64,000 bases of DNA from Russula earlei (lineage: Eukaryota > Basidiomycota > Agaricomycetes > Russulales > Russulaceae): NCBI GenBank assembly GCA_025769875.1, contig JAGFNK010000124.1, positions 1 through 64,000 on the forward strand, given 5' to 3'. Shown piece after piece: positions 1 through 11,366 of this stretch (positions are counted from its first letter, which is position 1; every line of letters begins with the position of its first letter). Position numbers and translations under genes: made by a program. Below the pieces are notes generated by a model. It did not search any database. It was not told the DNA's origin and was given only the letters and a program-made list of their open reading frames with translations.

Positions 1-112
1 ATTTGGCGAGATACATCAAGTTCTTTCTACCGACCCTTTTTTTTCGGAAATTTCCGGCGCGTCACGTTATCTGAAAACGACAATAACGGTTGATCCCATA
101 AACTGGAATTTT

Positions 113-948
113 CATCTGCTTGACCTGTCCCCACTATCGCTTGCGACCGCCTCCTACATCTGCTCCCCCAGCAGGCCCAGATCCAAAGATTACCAACGCG
201 TCGCATGCGGCCCATCTGGAACATACCGATTCGAGCTTGTTGGCGAGAAGCAAGCAACTACCTTCATGGCCGACCTTGCCAACTACGGACCTCGCCCGCC
301 CCTCTACGCATCTCTTCTTCTCTATTCCGCGTCACCGGTCCTTGCCCGCTCTCTTTCGCTCTTCTATTCCATCTTCGCCCTCAAGTCTACTCGTTTCCGT
401 TGGGCGAACACCTCTAGCCTGCGGCCTCGAAATACCGCGGTTAGCGTTGCCAGCGACTCCCTCCCTCCATGGACTGACCTTCTCCAAAGCTTTGGGCTCT
501 CCTACCGCCACCACACCTCTTCACTTCCTTGAAGGCATTCCCTCACTTTCTCTGGTTCCATCGCCATAAGCGGATACATCATGAGCAGATCAAAGGGGTC
601 AACGGTATTATATCTGCGGCATCTCCTCTCGTTCATCGTCGTTGAACTGCATCCTGCACATCGGAGTTATCTTCACTGGCATCGGCCTTATCACGTAGGC
701 GCTTGTCACCTATGTGCACTCCTGTTGTAGGCCTACCAGGGTAGAACATTTCTTCAAGACATCATCCACTACAACACCAAAGTAACGAACCACTGTGCGA
801 GCGTAAAGGGTGACTTGGGAGGTCACTCGAACATATCAGAAGGAATGCAGACTGGCGAGCCAGAGTGGATAGAGCGTATGGACTGGTCAAAGACGTGGCT
901 TCTATACCTTTCCTGTGCACCATCTGCATTCGGATCAACATCAGTTGT
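113..948. repeat. Dispersed duplicated block, copy 1
   Basis: This segment matches 6734-7568 almost base for base over its whole length, in the same orientation. Both copies begin at catctgcttgac and end at atcagttgt; the flanks on each side are unrelated. Small indels differ between copies: copy 1 lacks about 20 bases present near 7425-7450 and gains others near 890. The minus strand of copy 2 keeps a longer open frame than copy 1, so the block may derive from a minus-strand coding sequence of unknown function. No terminal repeats or transposase frame were seen. Confidence 0.85.
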
Positions 949-3532
949 GTCCATGGCAAAGTTTGACGTCTACTCGGACGACCTGTCGGCTTTCTGACTA
1001 TATGCAGCATCAGATTGAACAGGTACACCTTCAACAGGCGAGATCTCGACCCAGCACACGTGTATGGATGGATTGACAAACAGACCATTACGAACATGTC
1101 GATGTCTTTTACAATGTCGTCATTGTCATTGGAGTCTTGACGTCGGTGCATAGAGAATGTCTTGTTATACTGTCGCCAATGAGATTTTAAGTGAGTATAA
1201 TGCCCGCACAGGAGTCTCATGCCATGTCCCCCTTGCCATGAGGAAGGAGATGTGCAGCGTCAAAAATATAAGCAGGATCTCACTTGTCACTACACAACTC
1301 CCATCCCGCTCCTCCACGTCCGCGCAGAAATTATCGCGACACGTGCTCGTCCGACTAGACTAGAACTGACTGATTTGGGATCAATCGGAGACATATGGCA
1401 TTTCTCTTGGTCCGTGGTATGGTAACACAAGTTGATGAATACGACAGATAGGCCAGAGTTGTAGTCTATAGGAATGGGATTGGGCACTTCGCGTTGTGCA
1501 TAGTTCGCCTCTGGCTCCAACGACGATTCCTGCAGCAAATCGTATGGCTTTGACGAAAATTGCAACTCACTGAGTCTGCTGATGGGGAAGGCGAGAAATA
1601 GTTGGTGGGATCGAGTTCGAGTTCGGTGTTCGGTACGATATTTTTTGGCAGAGGGGCATGTCAATAGGGCTCTCCGAGTGGACCCGTGACCGACCCAACG
1701 CCACGTACCACCATCTCAGTCCTCACGACTCGGGTTTCAGTACATACTCCTTGTCATGCATATTCGGCAACTCTGTGGATCCTGCTCTCACATCCACGTG
1801 CGAGCGGCCTGTTCTGCATTATGGACGAGGCCCTGGTTCCACCCCTGAACCTGGACGCAGGTCCTAAGGCAGGAATATGGAAAGGCCAATCCACTCCCAA
1901 GTACGTGCCCGCTCTGGTCCTTTCCTTTGATAGGATTAGATTCTGACAGCCGAGACTCGTAGGGTCGACATGGGGGCTGTACTTGCAGAAACAGAGGAGG
2001 CGGCCAGTGGGCGAACACAACGACGCCTCACGGCGAGCTCTTTGACAGCCGTACGTAGGCAGGGGTATAGCGATGGCATGCGCGTTTTGTTCTCGCTTCC
2101 GAAGTCACATAATGTGCCGCACTCGATCTCTCCTAGTGATTCAACACGCGTGGCATCCACCTCTGGTTGGAGAGCGTCCCCGAAAACAGTACAGTGGTCA
2201 TTGAGTTTGAGCTTTTCTTCCGGTCGCACGGTGACTGGCCAGGTACAAACGCGTACTCCCCCAGGGACCACGCAGGTGTCAGTGTCCCCTGCTGCAACTC
2301 AGATTCTTTCTGCTCGAAAGATGCAAAAGTCTTGGAGTAGCCAAAGCTCTCCTGGTTCATCGGCCACTCACCCAGGTCGGCCCGGTTTGGGACCTGTCAT
2401 CAGCCCACCCAAGGCCAAGGCGGGTCTGACGGCGACCCGTCATACATCGTAAGTGCAATTTCTTCTTTGGTGTCGCTGCACAGAGGCGACTGACATGTAA
2501 TCGCTTGTGCACGACGCACTAGCGTGAACCCATGGGTTTTACCACCAGCCGAACCTGTTTCTCGGCCGTCCACCAGTGCGCCGATCTCTATTGTGGAGAT
2601 ACAGCATCTGGAAAGCAGCAGCCAATTGCCAAGCACAGGGATGAAGGAGCGCCGCTCGTTGCGGGACACAGACTGAGGAAGCCGAGGTGCAGGCTGAGGC
2701 TGAGTATATGATGTGGTGGACGGCCGAGGAAGAGCGCATCCGGCACGCGTTGCTGATGCAGCCGCCGCAAAAGGAAGGAGATATATTGTGCCCGCGCCCG
2801 CGGAAGGCGAATCTAAATCTGGGCCTCGTCCGAAAGCACCACAGTACGGGGGAGAACAGAAGCATCATCCGGTGGCCGAGCGAGGTACCATCTGACGGGA
2901 AGGGAAAGGGAAGCTGCCATCCCGAACTGTGATTATGATATACGGAAAACTATCCGCCGCCCCCTCATCCCTTGCTCGGCATCAAAAAGCACTCTTTTCG
3001 AATCCATCTATAGCCATGAGGCGAGCGAGGATATTTTCCGCGATCTCACGATTTTGATGTTTTGAAGCCGGGATCACGTTGTGTCTTGCGTTGGGTAGCG
3101 CTCCTCTATCCATCTTTTGGGTCGGTTTTTCCATTACCTGCTTGCAGGGACGTTTCCAACGTCGTTGTTCTCGTTGGCAAATGGCCGTGTTTGGGGTGTG
3201 CGGGACACAGGAGCATGTCAGAGGCGGACACGGTCAAGACGCAAGCGAGGAAGGTCAGGCCGAAGAGCGAGTTGGAAAGCAAGTGCGTGCGGCCAGTGGT
3301 GAGGCGGAACGTGTAGGTGGGCGGCAAGACCATTGTATGGTCCCATGTGCCACAAGCTTTTGCTTTTTGGCCTTGACAAGAAAACAAGTATTGGGGATGA
3401 GCGCACGGGACCCGTGTTGACTACCTTGTTTGCGTTGCGGAGTCGAAAATGCGTGGATGTGGCGTCCTTTGACTCGGAATGTTCACCTTCTTTCATCCCT
3501 GACTCATCACTCATCTGCCCACCCCGTCTACC
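949..3532. other. Gene-poor stretch with unidentified coding-like relics
   Basis: No intact gene could be built. Coding-like pieces occur on the plus strand, for example around 2135-2270 where one frame reads IHLWLESVPENSTVVIEFEL, and around 2530-2700 after a possible intron at 2451-2520. They lie in different frames with stops between them. I do not recognise the family. The stretch looks like a decayed gene of about 1 kb next to plain intergenic DNA, and part of 2940-3532 is probably the promoter of the next gene. Confidence 0.35.
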
Positions 3533-5447
3533 ATGACAATGCTGAAGTTTTTTGTACATGTGAAGGGAATAGGGAGCACTTTCCCAATCAAGATAGAAAT
3601 TCGGAGACCGTTGGCGACTTGAAAAAAGCCATTTGGCAAGAAAAACCTAATGTTTTGAAAGATTTCGATGCCGACCAACTCATCCTGTACAAAGTGGAGG
3701 TCATTTATGTCGATGCAAAGAATGTTAAGGCAGCCGTTGAAGAAGCAGTGAAAGGTCTAGACCCACTGGAAAACCCCTGTCTCTCACTCTCCCACGTATT
3801 CGAGACGCCAGTCCCTTCAGGGACAATCAGAGTCATAGTCCAACTTCCGAGCATACCACCGACACGGCCCCTTATTGACGATGTTAGGAAACGCCGAAGG
3901 GAGGAACCTGAACATGATCTGCTCAAGGATCTCAGATCATTCAATCGCCTCTCCCCCCTCACGAACACTGCCCCATCTGCCGTGTCACGCCCAAAAGATA
4001 TTCAAATCCTTCAAAGTAATCCTGGCACTCGTGCCTTGAATGACCGCCCCGACAAAGACATTGAAATTACGCCGATTGCACTTCTGTACGGTGCCTTCGG
4101 CGAATTCCTTGACCAAATTCGTGACCAAATTCGTGACCCTCCTGTCACGGTGCAGGGCATCGACTTCCGGGAACTCGAACTCACCGTCAACGAGTTCGCG
4201 TCGTTGATGTGCCAACATCACAGCGATGAGAATGAGCGCCAGGAAAAGATTCTTCCTGCGCTCAATGATATCTTCAAGTGCTTCAAGCCGTTCCCGTTGC
4301 CACGCATCGAGGCTGCCATAATCCTTGGGGACCGGCGGAGTCACGGGCATGCAAATGGACCTGCTGACGTGATGGAGACCATAGTTGAAATGAAGAACGA
4401 GTTTGGGTCTGGTAACTGTGATCCAGAAATCCAACTCATCGCTTACTATGGGCAAATGAACCGCCATAACATGGAATCGGGGCGTCACAAGGACTTGTAT
4501 CCCAAGTTCCGGTTTCCTGCACTAGCAATCTCAATCATCGGTAGATCATCACCCTACTCTCACGCTACTTGTTTGATCTCAAGCTTTTCATTTCAGGCTC
4601 GTACATCGGATTCGGTGCCCTTATCTACCTCGACAGGCCCAGATTTGTAGCGCTCACACCGCTGCTCTCGACCCGTTCTCCTTCTGGTGATGATTCCGCC
4701 AGACCTGCGCTATTTCAGGCTTTCTGTGCGGCTTGTATTCTCCGCTACAACATTCACAAGGACACGTCGCAAGTTTTGACATGTTTACTGGCCCCCTCGC
4801 TTCCACAAAGGAACCTACCATATGTTCAGAAGATACCACGATGGCATAACGATAGCGATTACGATCACGAACTCGAGTTTAGCATTATTGACGTGTTGGA
4901 CCCGAAGCTACGGAACGAGAATCGATTCCTGTTCGTTGCCGAGATGGGAAGCAAATACGTTGCAGTCAAGTTTACTCGACGATACTGTCCCGACCTTCAT
5001 GATTTCTGTTGCAAGCAAGGTCAAGCGCCGAAGCTGCTCGGGTATGGGACTGTACCAGGAGGATGGATTGTGGTAGTGATGGAGCTTGTCGTGCCTGACA
5101 ACCCATCAGCACACGCGTCCAACCATTGGACCCAGTGGAATCGGGACCTTCTCAAGCTTATGGAAGACTTCCACAAAGCAGGGCTTGTGCACGGCGACTT
5201 GCGGGAAGCAAACTTTATTCTCCCATATAGAAAAGTTGATGGACCAGGGAGGATGATGTTGACCGATTTTGACTGGGGAGGGAAAATCGGTCAAATTTTC
5301 TATCCAACATGGCTGCTCAATGAGCAGTTGACCGAGGGAAGACAGTCAGAGGGTCTCATGATCACAGTGGAAGACGACATCCGCATTCTTAGAGCCGCTT
5401 TGAGGCGGTTGAGGCCTGAAGAACCTATGGATGTGTTGTCTGGTTGA
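3533..5447 (+). CDS. Crinkler-header protein with kinase-like C-terminus (header frame broken)
   Basis: The N-terminal 100 or so residues resemble the ubiquitin-like header of Crinkler (CRN) proteins: SETVGDLKKAIW, then FDADQLILYKV and a LSHVFETP segment. A middle region of about 230 residues has no recognised domain. The C-terminus is protein-kinase-like, with YVAVKFTRRY (candidate beta-3 lysine), VHGDLREANFI (catalytic loop in HGD form) and LTDFDWGGK (DFD in place of DFG). Exons 3533-4540 and 4597-5447 are joined by a 56-nt GT..AG intron; the splice keeps frame. Translation from the ATG at 3533 gives the expected first header strand (MLKFFVHVKG), but that frame stops after about 30 codons, while SETVGDLKK continues one frame over. 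No intron of sensible length repairs this, so there is a 1-nt frame break near 3590-3610: pseudogene, recent mutation or sequence error. CRN proteins are known as secreted or intracellular effectors in oomycetes and occur in some fungi; the role here is unknown. Confidence 0.7.
4541..4596 (+). other. Intron in Crinkler-kinase gene
   Basis: The donor is gtagatc and the acceptor tttcag. Splicing joins phase-1 exons and links the middle region to the kinase-like region, removing the in-frame stop at 4648-4650. Confidence 0.7.
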
Positions 5448-5763
5448 TTCCTTAGGTATCTGAGCCCGCTGACCAGGAAACGCACATGACTTGCACTCAC
5501 CCCCACCTCCCGCGCGTCCCTCGCTCACGCGTCCTCTCCTTCCCTCTCCTCTTTCCATCTCACACACTCCTCTCGACGTCATCCCCTCCCCTCAAGATCT
5601 TCCTCTTTTCCTTCAAGAACACACACTCGCGCGCGCGTTGCGTTCCGGGGCACGACCTTGCTCTCCCCTGCTCCCTTCTGCTCATACCCCCTCTCAGATC
5701 AAGTCTTCCTGACTCCGCGTACCCGTGGTGGCGCGCTACACTCCTTATAGTCGTATATCATGT
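5448..5763. other. Intergenic, pyrimidine-rich
   Basis: The stretch is strongly C/T-rich on the plus strand (5485-5700), as expected of fungal untranslated or promoter DNA. No gene was seen. It holds the 3' flanks of the Crinkler-kinase gene (plus) and of the AN1 relic (minus). Confidence 0.4.
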
Positions 5764-5764
5764 T

Positions 5765-6733
5765 TATTGATCTTCAACTACTATCCTGCTCGAGATGATC
5801 TGATTCGGTTTTTGCGTGGTCCAGCTCGTCTGGACATTAAAATGGCGAGCAAGCAAACCAAGCGCTCTCCTGGTGCCCACACAATCTATAAAACAGCTTG
5901 GGTGTATAGAAAAAGGGAAGAAGAACGAGACAAATTGACCTTGCGGAACCACAAAATCTTCTGAGCTGCTCCTTCGCAACCTAACGTGCAATCGCTGATC
6001 GATCCCAAACGACCCTGGCTTGTCTCCCAGATCGGCGGGCACCGCGCGATGACGCATCTTCATGAACTCGACCTTCTCGAGCTGTGCCAGCTTCTTCGGG
6101 TCCGTTGGGACCTTGCATTTAGGGGCAGACGAGGCGGGTCGGTTGTTCATCTTCGCGGCGGAAGTTTGGCTAGCAGCGCGTGGGCGGCTTCGTTCTTGGG
6201 TGCCGCGACGAGCTCAGGCACCGGACACGCGTGTTTGTGATGCGTCGCGATGCCTGAATGCACGATCAAGAGATCTTTTCGATTTGTAGGAGGAGGGAGA
6301 GGGGTGAATCGCGGGCGAATGAAAAAAAAAACGTTGCTCACGAAGCGCAGTAGGCAAATTTAGAGCGCCTACACAGCGCCGACGCTCTGCTTTGTTTCCT
6401 GGCAGAGTCGTCGAAGTATGCATCGAGGCTGGGCTTGTTGCAGGCGACGAAGGCGCGGCGCTTTGGGGAGGAGAACCGGTGACGACGCATCCTTTTGGCG
6501 CTCGATAGGGGTCGACGAGACGTTGATGGGCGTCCGGGAAGATGGATGTGGTCCTTGCAGAATTGCTTGTCACAGTGACAACGGAGGTCGAGCTTGCCTG
6601 CTGCAGGAAGAGGGAGAGGCTTGGAGGATGGCAACACCGGGTCATGAACCGGGCAAGCACAGCCCTGGGTAAGTCGCCGTTGGATGCAAAAAATGTATCT
6701 TATTCGCCATTCCCATTGACTCGTCATACAAAC
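5765..6733 (-). pseudogene. AN1-type zinc-finger protein relic (CUZ1/ZFAND1-like)
   Basis: Reading the minus strand, successive pieces match one family in order: RCHCDKQFCKDHI (first AN1 finger), AFVACNKPSLDAYFDD then SKFAYCAS (second finger), HKHACPVPELVAAPKNEAAH, then PTDPKKLAQLEKVEFMKMRH and GIDQRLHVRL (C-terminal ubiquitin-like part). Two normal-looking introns remain: one after YCAS, and one after a KILWFRK-like segment, which resumes at CVGTRRALGLLARHF. The pieces lie in different frames, with breaks after the first finger, near HKHAC and before the MNNRP segment. The 5' end is missing exactly where the duplicated block begins at 6734. CUZ1/ZFAND1 relatives work with the proteasome and Cdc48/p97 in the arsenite response; this copy is unlikely to make a full protein. 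Confidence 0.75.
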
Positions 6734-7568
6734 CATCTGCTTGACTTGTCCCCACTATCGCTTGCGACCACCTCTAACATCTGCTCCCCTCCAGCAGGCC
6801 CAGATCCAAAGATTGCCAACGCGTCGCGGGCGGCCAATCTGGAACATATCGATTCGAGCTTGTTGGCGAGAAGCAAGCGACTACCTTCATGGCTGACCTT
6901 GTCAACTAACGGATGAGCCCCTCTACGCGTTTCTTCGTCTCTGTTCCGCGCCGCCGGTCCTTGCCCGCTCTCTTTCGCTCTTCTATTCCATCTGCGCCCT
7001 CAAGTCTACTCGTTCCCGTCGGGCGAACATATCTAGCCCGCGGCCTCGACATACCGCGGTTAGAGTTGCCAGCGACTCCCTCCATGAACTGACCTTCTCC
7101 TCCAAAGCGTTGGGCTCTCCTGCCGCCACCACGTCTTCAAATACAAGTACTTGAAGTTTCTCTGGTTCCATCGCCATAAACGGATACGTCATGAGCAGAT
7201 CAAAGGGGTCGATGGCATCATATCTGCGGCATCTCCTGTCATTATTCTCGTCGCATCGCTGTTGAACTGCATCCTGCACATCGGAGTCATATTCATTGGC
7301 ATCGGCCCCATCGCGTAGGCGTTTGTCACCTATGTGCACTGCTGCTGTAGGCCGACCAGGGTAGATCACTTCTCTAAGACATCGTCCACCGCAACACCAA
7401 AGTAACGAACCACTGTGCGAGCAAAAATGGCATCAAAGAGTGCTTTGGGAGGCCATTTGGACATATCAGGAGGAATGCGGACTGCCAAGCCAGAGTGGAT
7501 AGAGCATATGGACTGGTCAAAGACTACCTTTCCTGTGCACCATCTGCATTCGAATCAACATCAGTTGT
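6734..7568. repeat. Dispersed duplicated block, copy 2
   Basis: This is the second copy of the block at 113-948. It carries a 128-codon open frame on the minus strand (6983-7369, containing DPFDLLMTYPFMAMEPEKLQ), extendable upstream in the same frame as PPKALFDAIFARTVVRYFG. The matching frame in copy 1 is interrupted. The block sits exactly between the truncated 5' end of the AN1 relic and the truncated 5' end of the GST relic, which suggests insertion with deletion of flanking DNA. Confidence 0.85.
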
Positions 7569-8232
7569 CTTGGTAAACGATATGAAGGTCGACCCCAACT
7601 TCGCATTCGTTACCGCAGTAAGGCTCCCAATTAACCCTTATCAACTCGGTCTCACCTTCCTGTACCGTACGATCTCCAGCGAAACGAAGAGGAACTCACG
7701 AAGGTTGCAGGCAGCCTCGCAAACGTCTTCACGACGGCCCGTACGCGTCTTTCCCAGCAGCCCTGTGCCACGCTACACGTGCGGTACGTTGACCATCCTT
7801 CTTTCGCTCTCAGGGCAGGCCAGCTTGAAGAGGTTTGCCGCGTTCCCCGACGCGCGAGCGAACCTGCCGTTTTATTGCAAGCAACTCGCGTCCATATCCG
7901 GCCTCCACGCGCTCCTCAACGGCCAAGCGACTGACGACGTCAAGCGCGATTTCTTCGTCGCCTCCGCCGCGCTCTGGGATGCCATCCGCGCCTTCATCTT
8001 CGAGACGCTCCCCGCCGCCCTCGGCCGCAGCCACCCCGGTGGCGACGCGGAGGCGCGAGGCGGCCCGTTCTTCGGAGGTGAGCGCCCAGGAGTAGACGAC
8101 TTCCATGTTGGCGTCTGGCTCGCGCGCATCGCTTTCGTCCTTGGCGCGCGTCAGTCAGAGGAAGGTGTTCCCGCGCTGGAGCGGACGTTCGGGCCCCTCC
8201 CAGAGAGTGTGGAGTCATACTGGGCCGGGTGA
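7569..8232 (+). pseudogene. Glutathione S-transferase-like relic, C-terminal domain only
   Basis: Three exons can be joined: 7569-7617, 7680-7740 and 7814-8232, with GT..AG introns of 62 and 73 nt. The product runs DMKVDPNFAFVTA, RNEEELTKVAGSLANVFTTA and then a long helical domain ending GERPGVDDFHVGVWLARIAF. This pattern is typical of fungal GST-like proteins of about 250 residues. The thioredoxin-fold N-terminal half is absent: upstream sequence is the duplicated block. The protein also stops at YWAG, some 15 residues short of the family's usual end. It has no start codon of its own and is probably a non-functional relic. Confidence 0.65.
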
Positions 8233-8747
8233 AGGTATACTCTGACAACGTCTTGCATTGAAAACCTCCGCGAGACCAGTTCGTACTCGCGGCGACTTCT
8301 GTGTTTCTGTTCTCCATTCACACATTTCCATCTACAACATTGTCCTTAATATGAGCGTGTTCCCTTTTTATTCCACGCTTTCTTTCGGGTTCTCGGCTTT
8401 GCGATTGTGTGTGCCCGCTCTCAACGCTTAGCTGCTCATACCGACGATCGAATGAGTTTCTTGTTTCCCGTCCACCTGGCCCGTCAATTTGGTATTTCGT
8501 CCAATCTAAAGGAAACGTACACGTGGAAGTGGTATGCACCAGCTATACCAGTGCGTAGCGGGGATATAGTAGGACTTCAAATATATTTGATAAATTTACG
8601 AGTAGCAATTACAAACTTTGAGAAAGGTCCAAGGGCAAGGTCCAAAGATTATAGGAAACAGAACACCAGAATAATAAAATTATCGAGTAAGAACAAGAAC
8701 GGTTCATAGAAACGTTTTCGTGAGAATGGGAGAGGAATGTGCGAGCA
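8233..8747. other. Intergenic, A/T-rich
   Basis: No gene was found. The segment from 8560 to 8710 is clearly A/T-rich compared with neighbouring genes and lies just beyond the 3' end of the caspase-like gene. Confidence 0.5.
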
Positions 8748-10712
8748 TCAGTTAGATTCTGCACCACCGCGGACGATCGTGACACACGCCATCATCGTAT
8801 CCCAGAGTTCTTTGGGAGGTGCGAGTTCCGGTTTCCTTACAGCAGCCGGTCGAGACACGCCGAGTAACAAGGGCGGAGGGGACGTAGGCGAACCCTGCTC
8901 GACAAGGCTCATGGGCGCGTACGCGGTGGAAAGGAAGAGTTTGAGGAATCCGGAGTTGTACGGCTCGCCGTCGTTGAGTGCAAAGGCGAGCGCCTCGGAC
9001 CCGACGGTCCCTGTGCCGATGGTCATCTTCGCGCCCTTGCGCAGGGGTGGCGTGGTGGCCGCTGGGTCGGGCAGGTACACAGGGTGGATGACGTATCCGG
9101 TCGCGTCCATCCAGAAGAGGTACGGCCAGAGGTCGACGTCGGCGCAGTTCTGGAGTGAAACGGCGTAGATGGAGCTGTCGTCATACGTCAGCGTAGCCTT
9201 GCCGTCCTCGAGCAGGTTCTCCTCCACGGGCGACCACGAATCGCTGTCGAGCCGGTGGAGTCCCATGGCCACCCTCTTGTGTAGCGACACCTTTGAATTC
9301 CTGCGATGGAGGTGAAGGTGGAAGTTCGCGGCTGCGTCGATCGCCATCACATCATCAAGGGGCTGGCGTGTCTCCACTGTGACGGTATCTGGACAATTGT
9401 CGTTGATGAGAGCATCGTGCCGCTCGATGGACAAGCAGTTGGAGCGACCCCGCAATGATACGTCAGCTTCTTTGGCCTTCGCTACCCGCATTATGCAGCA
9501 CCTTCCCGAGGCTGACTCTCGCTGCGACCTTTCGGGTAGCTTCCGGCGCAGATTCCACCACGTTCTAAGAGACAAACATGTTCGCTTGAGGTGGATTTTG
9601 AAGGGCGTCCTATTATTCCAACGCGTGACGCGGGCCCATCCCTCCTTGATAGGAACTTGGGATGCAGACTTTACTTTTGATAAACACCACGTAGGGTGAA
9701 CGGCAGATACTTGCAGCGTAGCAAGGACAGGGTTAGGCGACCCATGAACGTTATGCTCGTGCAGGCTAAATTCGGTGCCTTCCACAACGCCATGGATGGC
9801 ACCGGCGGCGATGCGAATGTCCCGGTCGACACGAACGACTTGAACATAACGGGTATCGGGTGTAAATGGGATCCCACCAAACAGGATGCGGTTCTTGTTC
9901 TTGCCGAGACAAACAGGATGCTGGTTCCCACCACGTATGAAGAGGCAGTCGATGAGTTGGCTGTATGAGGTTCGATGAAAGGGTCTGGTGTCCTTCGCGT
10001 CCAGAAACGCCATAGTAAACAGACCGCCTTCCTTGTTTTCGATAGCTCTCTCGCCTTGGCCACATGCTAGAATCGTGACGTGAGAGCTGGCGGTCGTCTT
10101 GTAGAATCCGTGACCCTCGAGAGGGACCTTGTGAGCCAGTGCACCGCGCCAAAGACCTGCATATAGGTCATCCGATGTAAGTTTGGTTCCGGATGGTGTC
10201 CAGCGTGTATGCGGCCGTGCACTGACACGAGAGCGATGGAGAGCCGGAGAGAAACAACAGTCCAGGATGAGAGTAATATTGTCGCCCTTGGCCTCGCTGA
10301 GTTCGCTTAACATGGCATACACAGACCAATCGGTGAGGCCAGCGACCCTTCCTCTTCGTACACGTGTGCCATGGTCGTACGGACACAGCATCTCTACGTG
10401 CAAGGGGTTGCCGTTCTGCCATCCACCTGGCGCAGTCGAGCTACTGCCATGGCCGGCAAAATAAATAATGATGGAATCGCCTGCTTGAATGGAGGAATTG
10501 CTGACGAGATGGGACATGAATGCGCCTTCAATCGTGCTTTTTGTAGCCTTGCTATCTGTGAGCGTGCAGATATGGTCGCGGGGGACATGAAGATCGTTCA
10601 TGAGCCAGTGCTCAATTTTGAAAGCGTCATCGACACACGACGATAGATTCCAAATCTTGCTGGATTTGTATTGGTCGATCCCAATAATGAGGGCGAAAAC
10701 AGAGGGCGCCAT
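8748..10712 (-). CDS. Caspase-like (peptidase C14) protein with long C-terminal extension
   Basis: A single uninterrupted frame of 654 codons starts at the ATG complementary to 10710-10712. The N-terminal 270 residues are a caspase-fold domain: it opens with FALIIGIDQYKS, the catalytic His lies in IIIYFAGHGSS (His88) and the catalytic Cys in TLILDCCFSP (Cys153). These are the motifs of ICE-like/metacaspase-type C14 proteins common in Agaricomycetes. Residues 280-654 match nothing I recognise; they include a basic, Arg-rich stretch near 370-410 and a Pro-rich segment near the end. No signal peptide or membrane segment was seen. The absence of introns is unusual beside intron-rich neighbours. 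Fungal C14 proteins are linked to stress-related death and protein quality control; the substrate here is unknown. Confidence 0.85.
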   Translation of the reverse strand: MAPSVFALIIGIDQYKSSKIWNLSSCVDDAFKIEHWLMNDLHVPRDHICTLTDSKATKSTIEGAFMSHLVSNSSIQAGDSIIIYFAGHGSSSTAPGGWQNGNPLHVEMLCPYDHGTRVRRGRVAGLTDWSVYAMLSELSEAKGDNITLILDCCFSPALHRSRVSARPHTRWTPSGTKLTSDDLYAGLWRGALAHKVPLEGHGFYKTTASSHVTILACGQGERAIENKEGGLFTMAFLDAKDTRPFHRTSYSQLIDCLFIRGGNQHPVCLGKNKNRILFGGIPFTPDTRYVQVVRVDRDIRIAAGAIHGVVEGTEFSLHEHNVHGSPNPVLATLQVSAVHPTWCLSKVKSASQVPIKEGWARVTRWNNRTPFKIHLKRTCLSLRTWWNLRRKLPERSQRESASGRCCIMRVAKAKEADVSLRGRSNCLSIERHDALINDNCPDTVTVETRQPLDDVMAIDAAANFHLHLHRRNSKVSLHKRVAMGLHRLDSDSWSPVEENLLEDGKATLTYDDSSIYAVSLQNCADVDLWPYLFWMDATGYVIHPVYLPDPAATTPPLRKGAKMTIGTGTVGSEALAFALNDGEPYNSGFLKLFLSTAYAPMSLVEQGSPTSPPPLLLGVSRPAAVRKPELAPPKELWDTMMACVTIVRGGAESN

Positions 10713-11366
10713 CCTGCAGACTTATCATCAGTCAAAGCTACTTTTGGGAGACAGCATGAGCAGCGCACTCTGTAGACTAGTGGATAAAGGGCAGTGTGTG
10801 GAGATGCGTCTCGAGTTCCCCTCTTTTGAAGCGGCCACTTGGGACTTCACGGAACCGGGTGTAGTTAGCATCCACACGCCACCGCATTAGGGGAAGAGTC
10901 ACCGATCTCGTGTTCTCAACGAGCCTCGTCGGCTGGTGACCTATAGGAGCACCTTAAACTCAAGGACCCAAGCTGTTGTGGGCGACTACTGTTCGCCCTA
11001 TGCCACAGTAAGGAAATGGCCTTCCAGAGTAAGACGATACCGAGAAGCTTAAGTTGTGCGCATCCTCGTCGGGCAATCGAGTATGGGCCCGGCGCGAAAA
11101 ACACGAGGCCGGACATACTATCCTTTACGGAAGTGAATGAAAACGAATAAATGGAAGGACACTTGGTTTACCTTTTGAGAGACAGGAGCCGCTCAAGCTC
11201 GCTGGTCGAGGCCATCTGATGGTATCGTATCCTTTGATGAGCTCCATCTATTAGATGAAAAGCGAAGGTGGCCCTTGGCCCACTGGAGTATCCGTCGCCG
11301 TCACTGACATGACGGGATAAGGAACCCTTGCCCTTGCCTGAGTCGCATCGCAGGGGCTAAGGGCCC
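10713..11366. other. Intergenic between caspase-like gene and ATG6
   Basis: No coding frame of note was found. The stretch separates the divergent start codons of the caspase-like gene (10712, minus) and ATG6 (11402, plus), about 690 bp apart, so both promoters should lie here. Confidence 0.5.
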
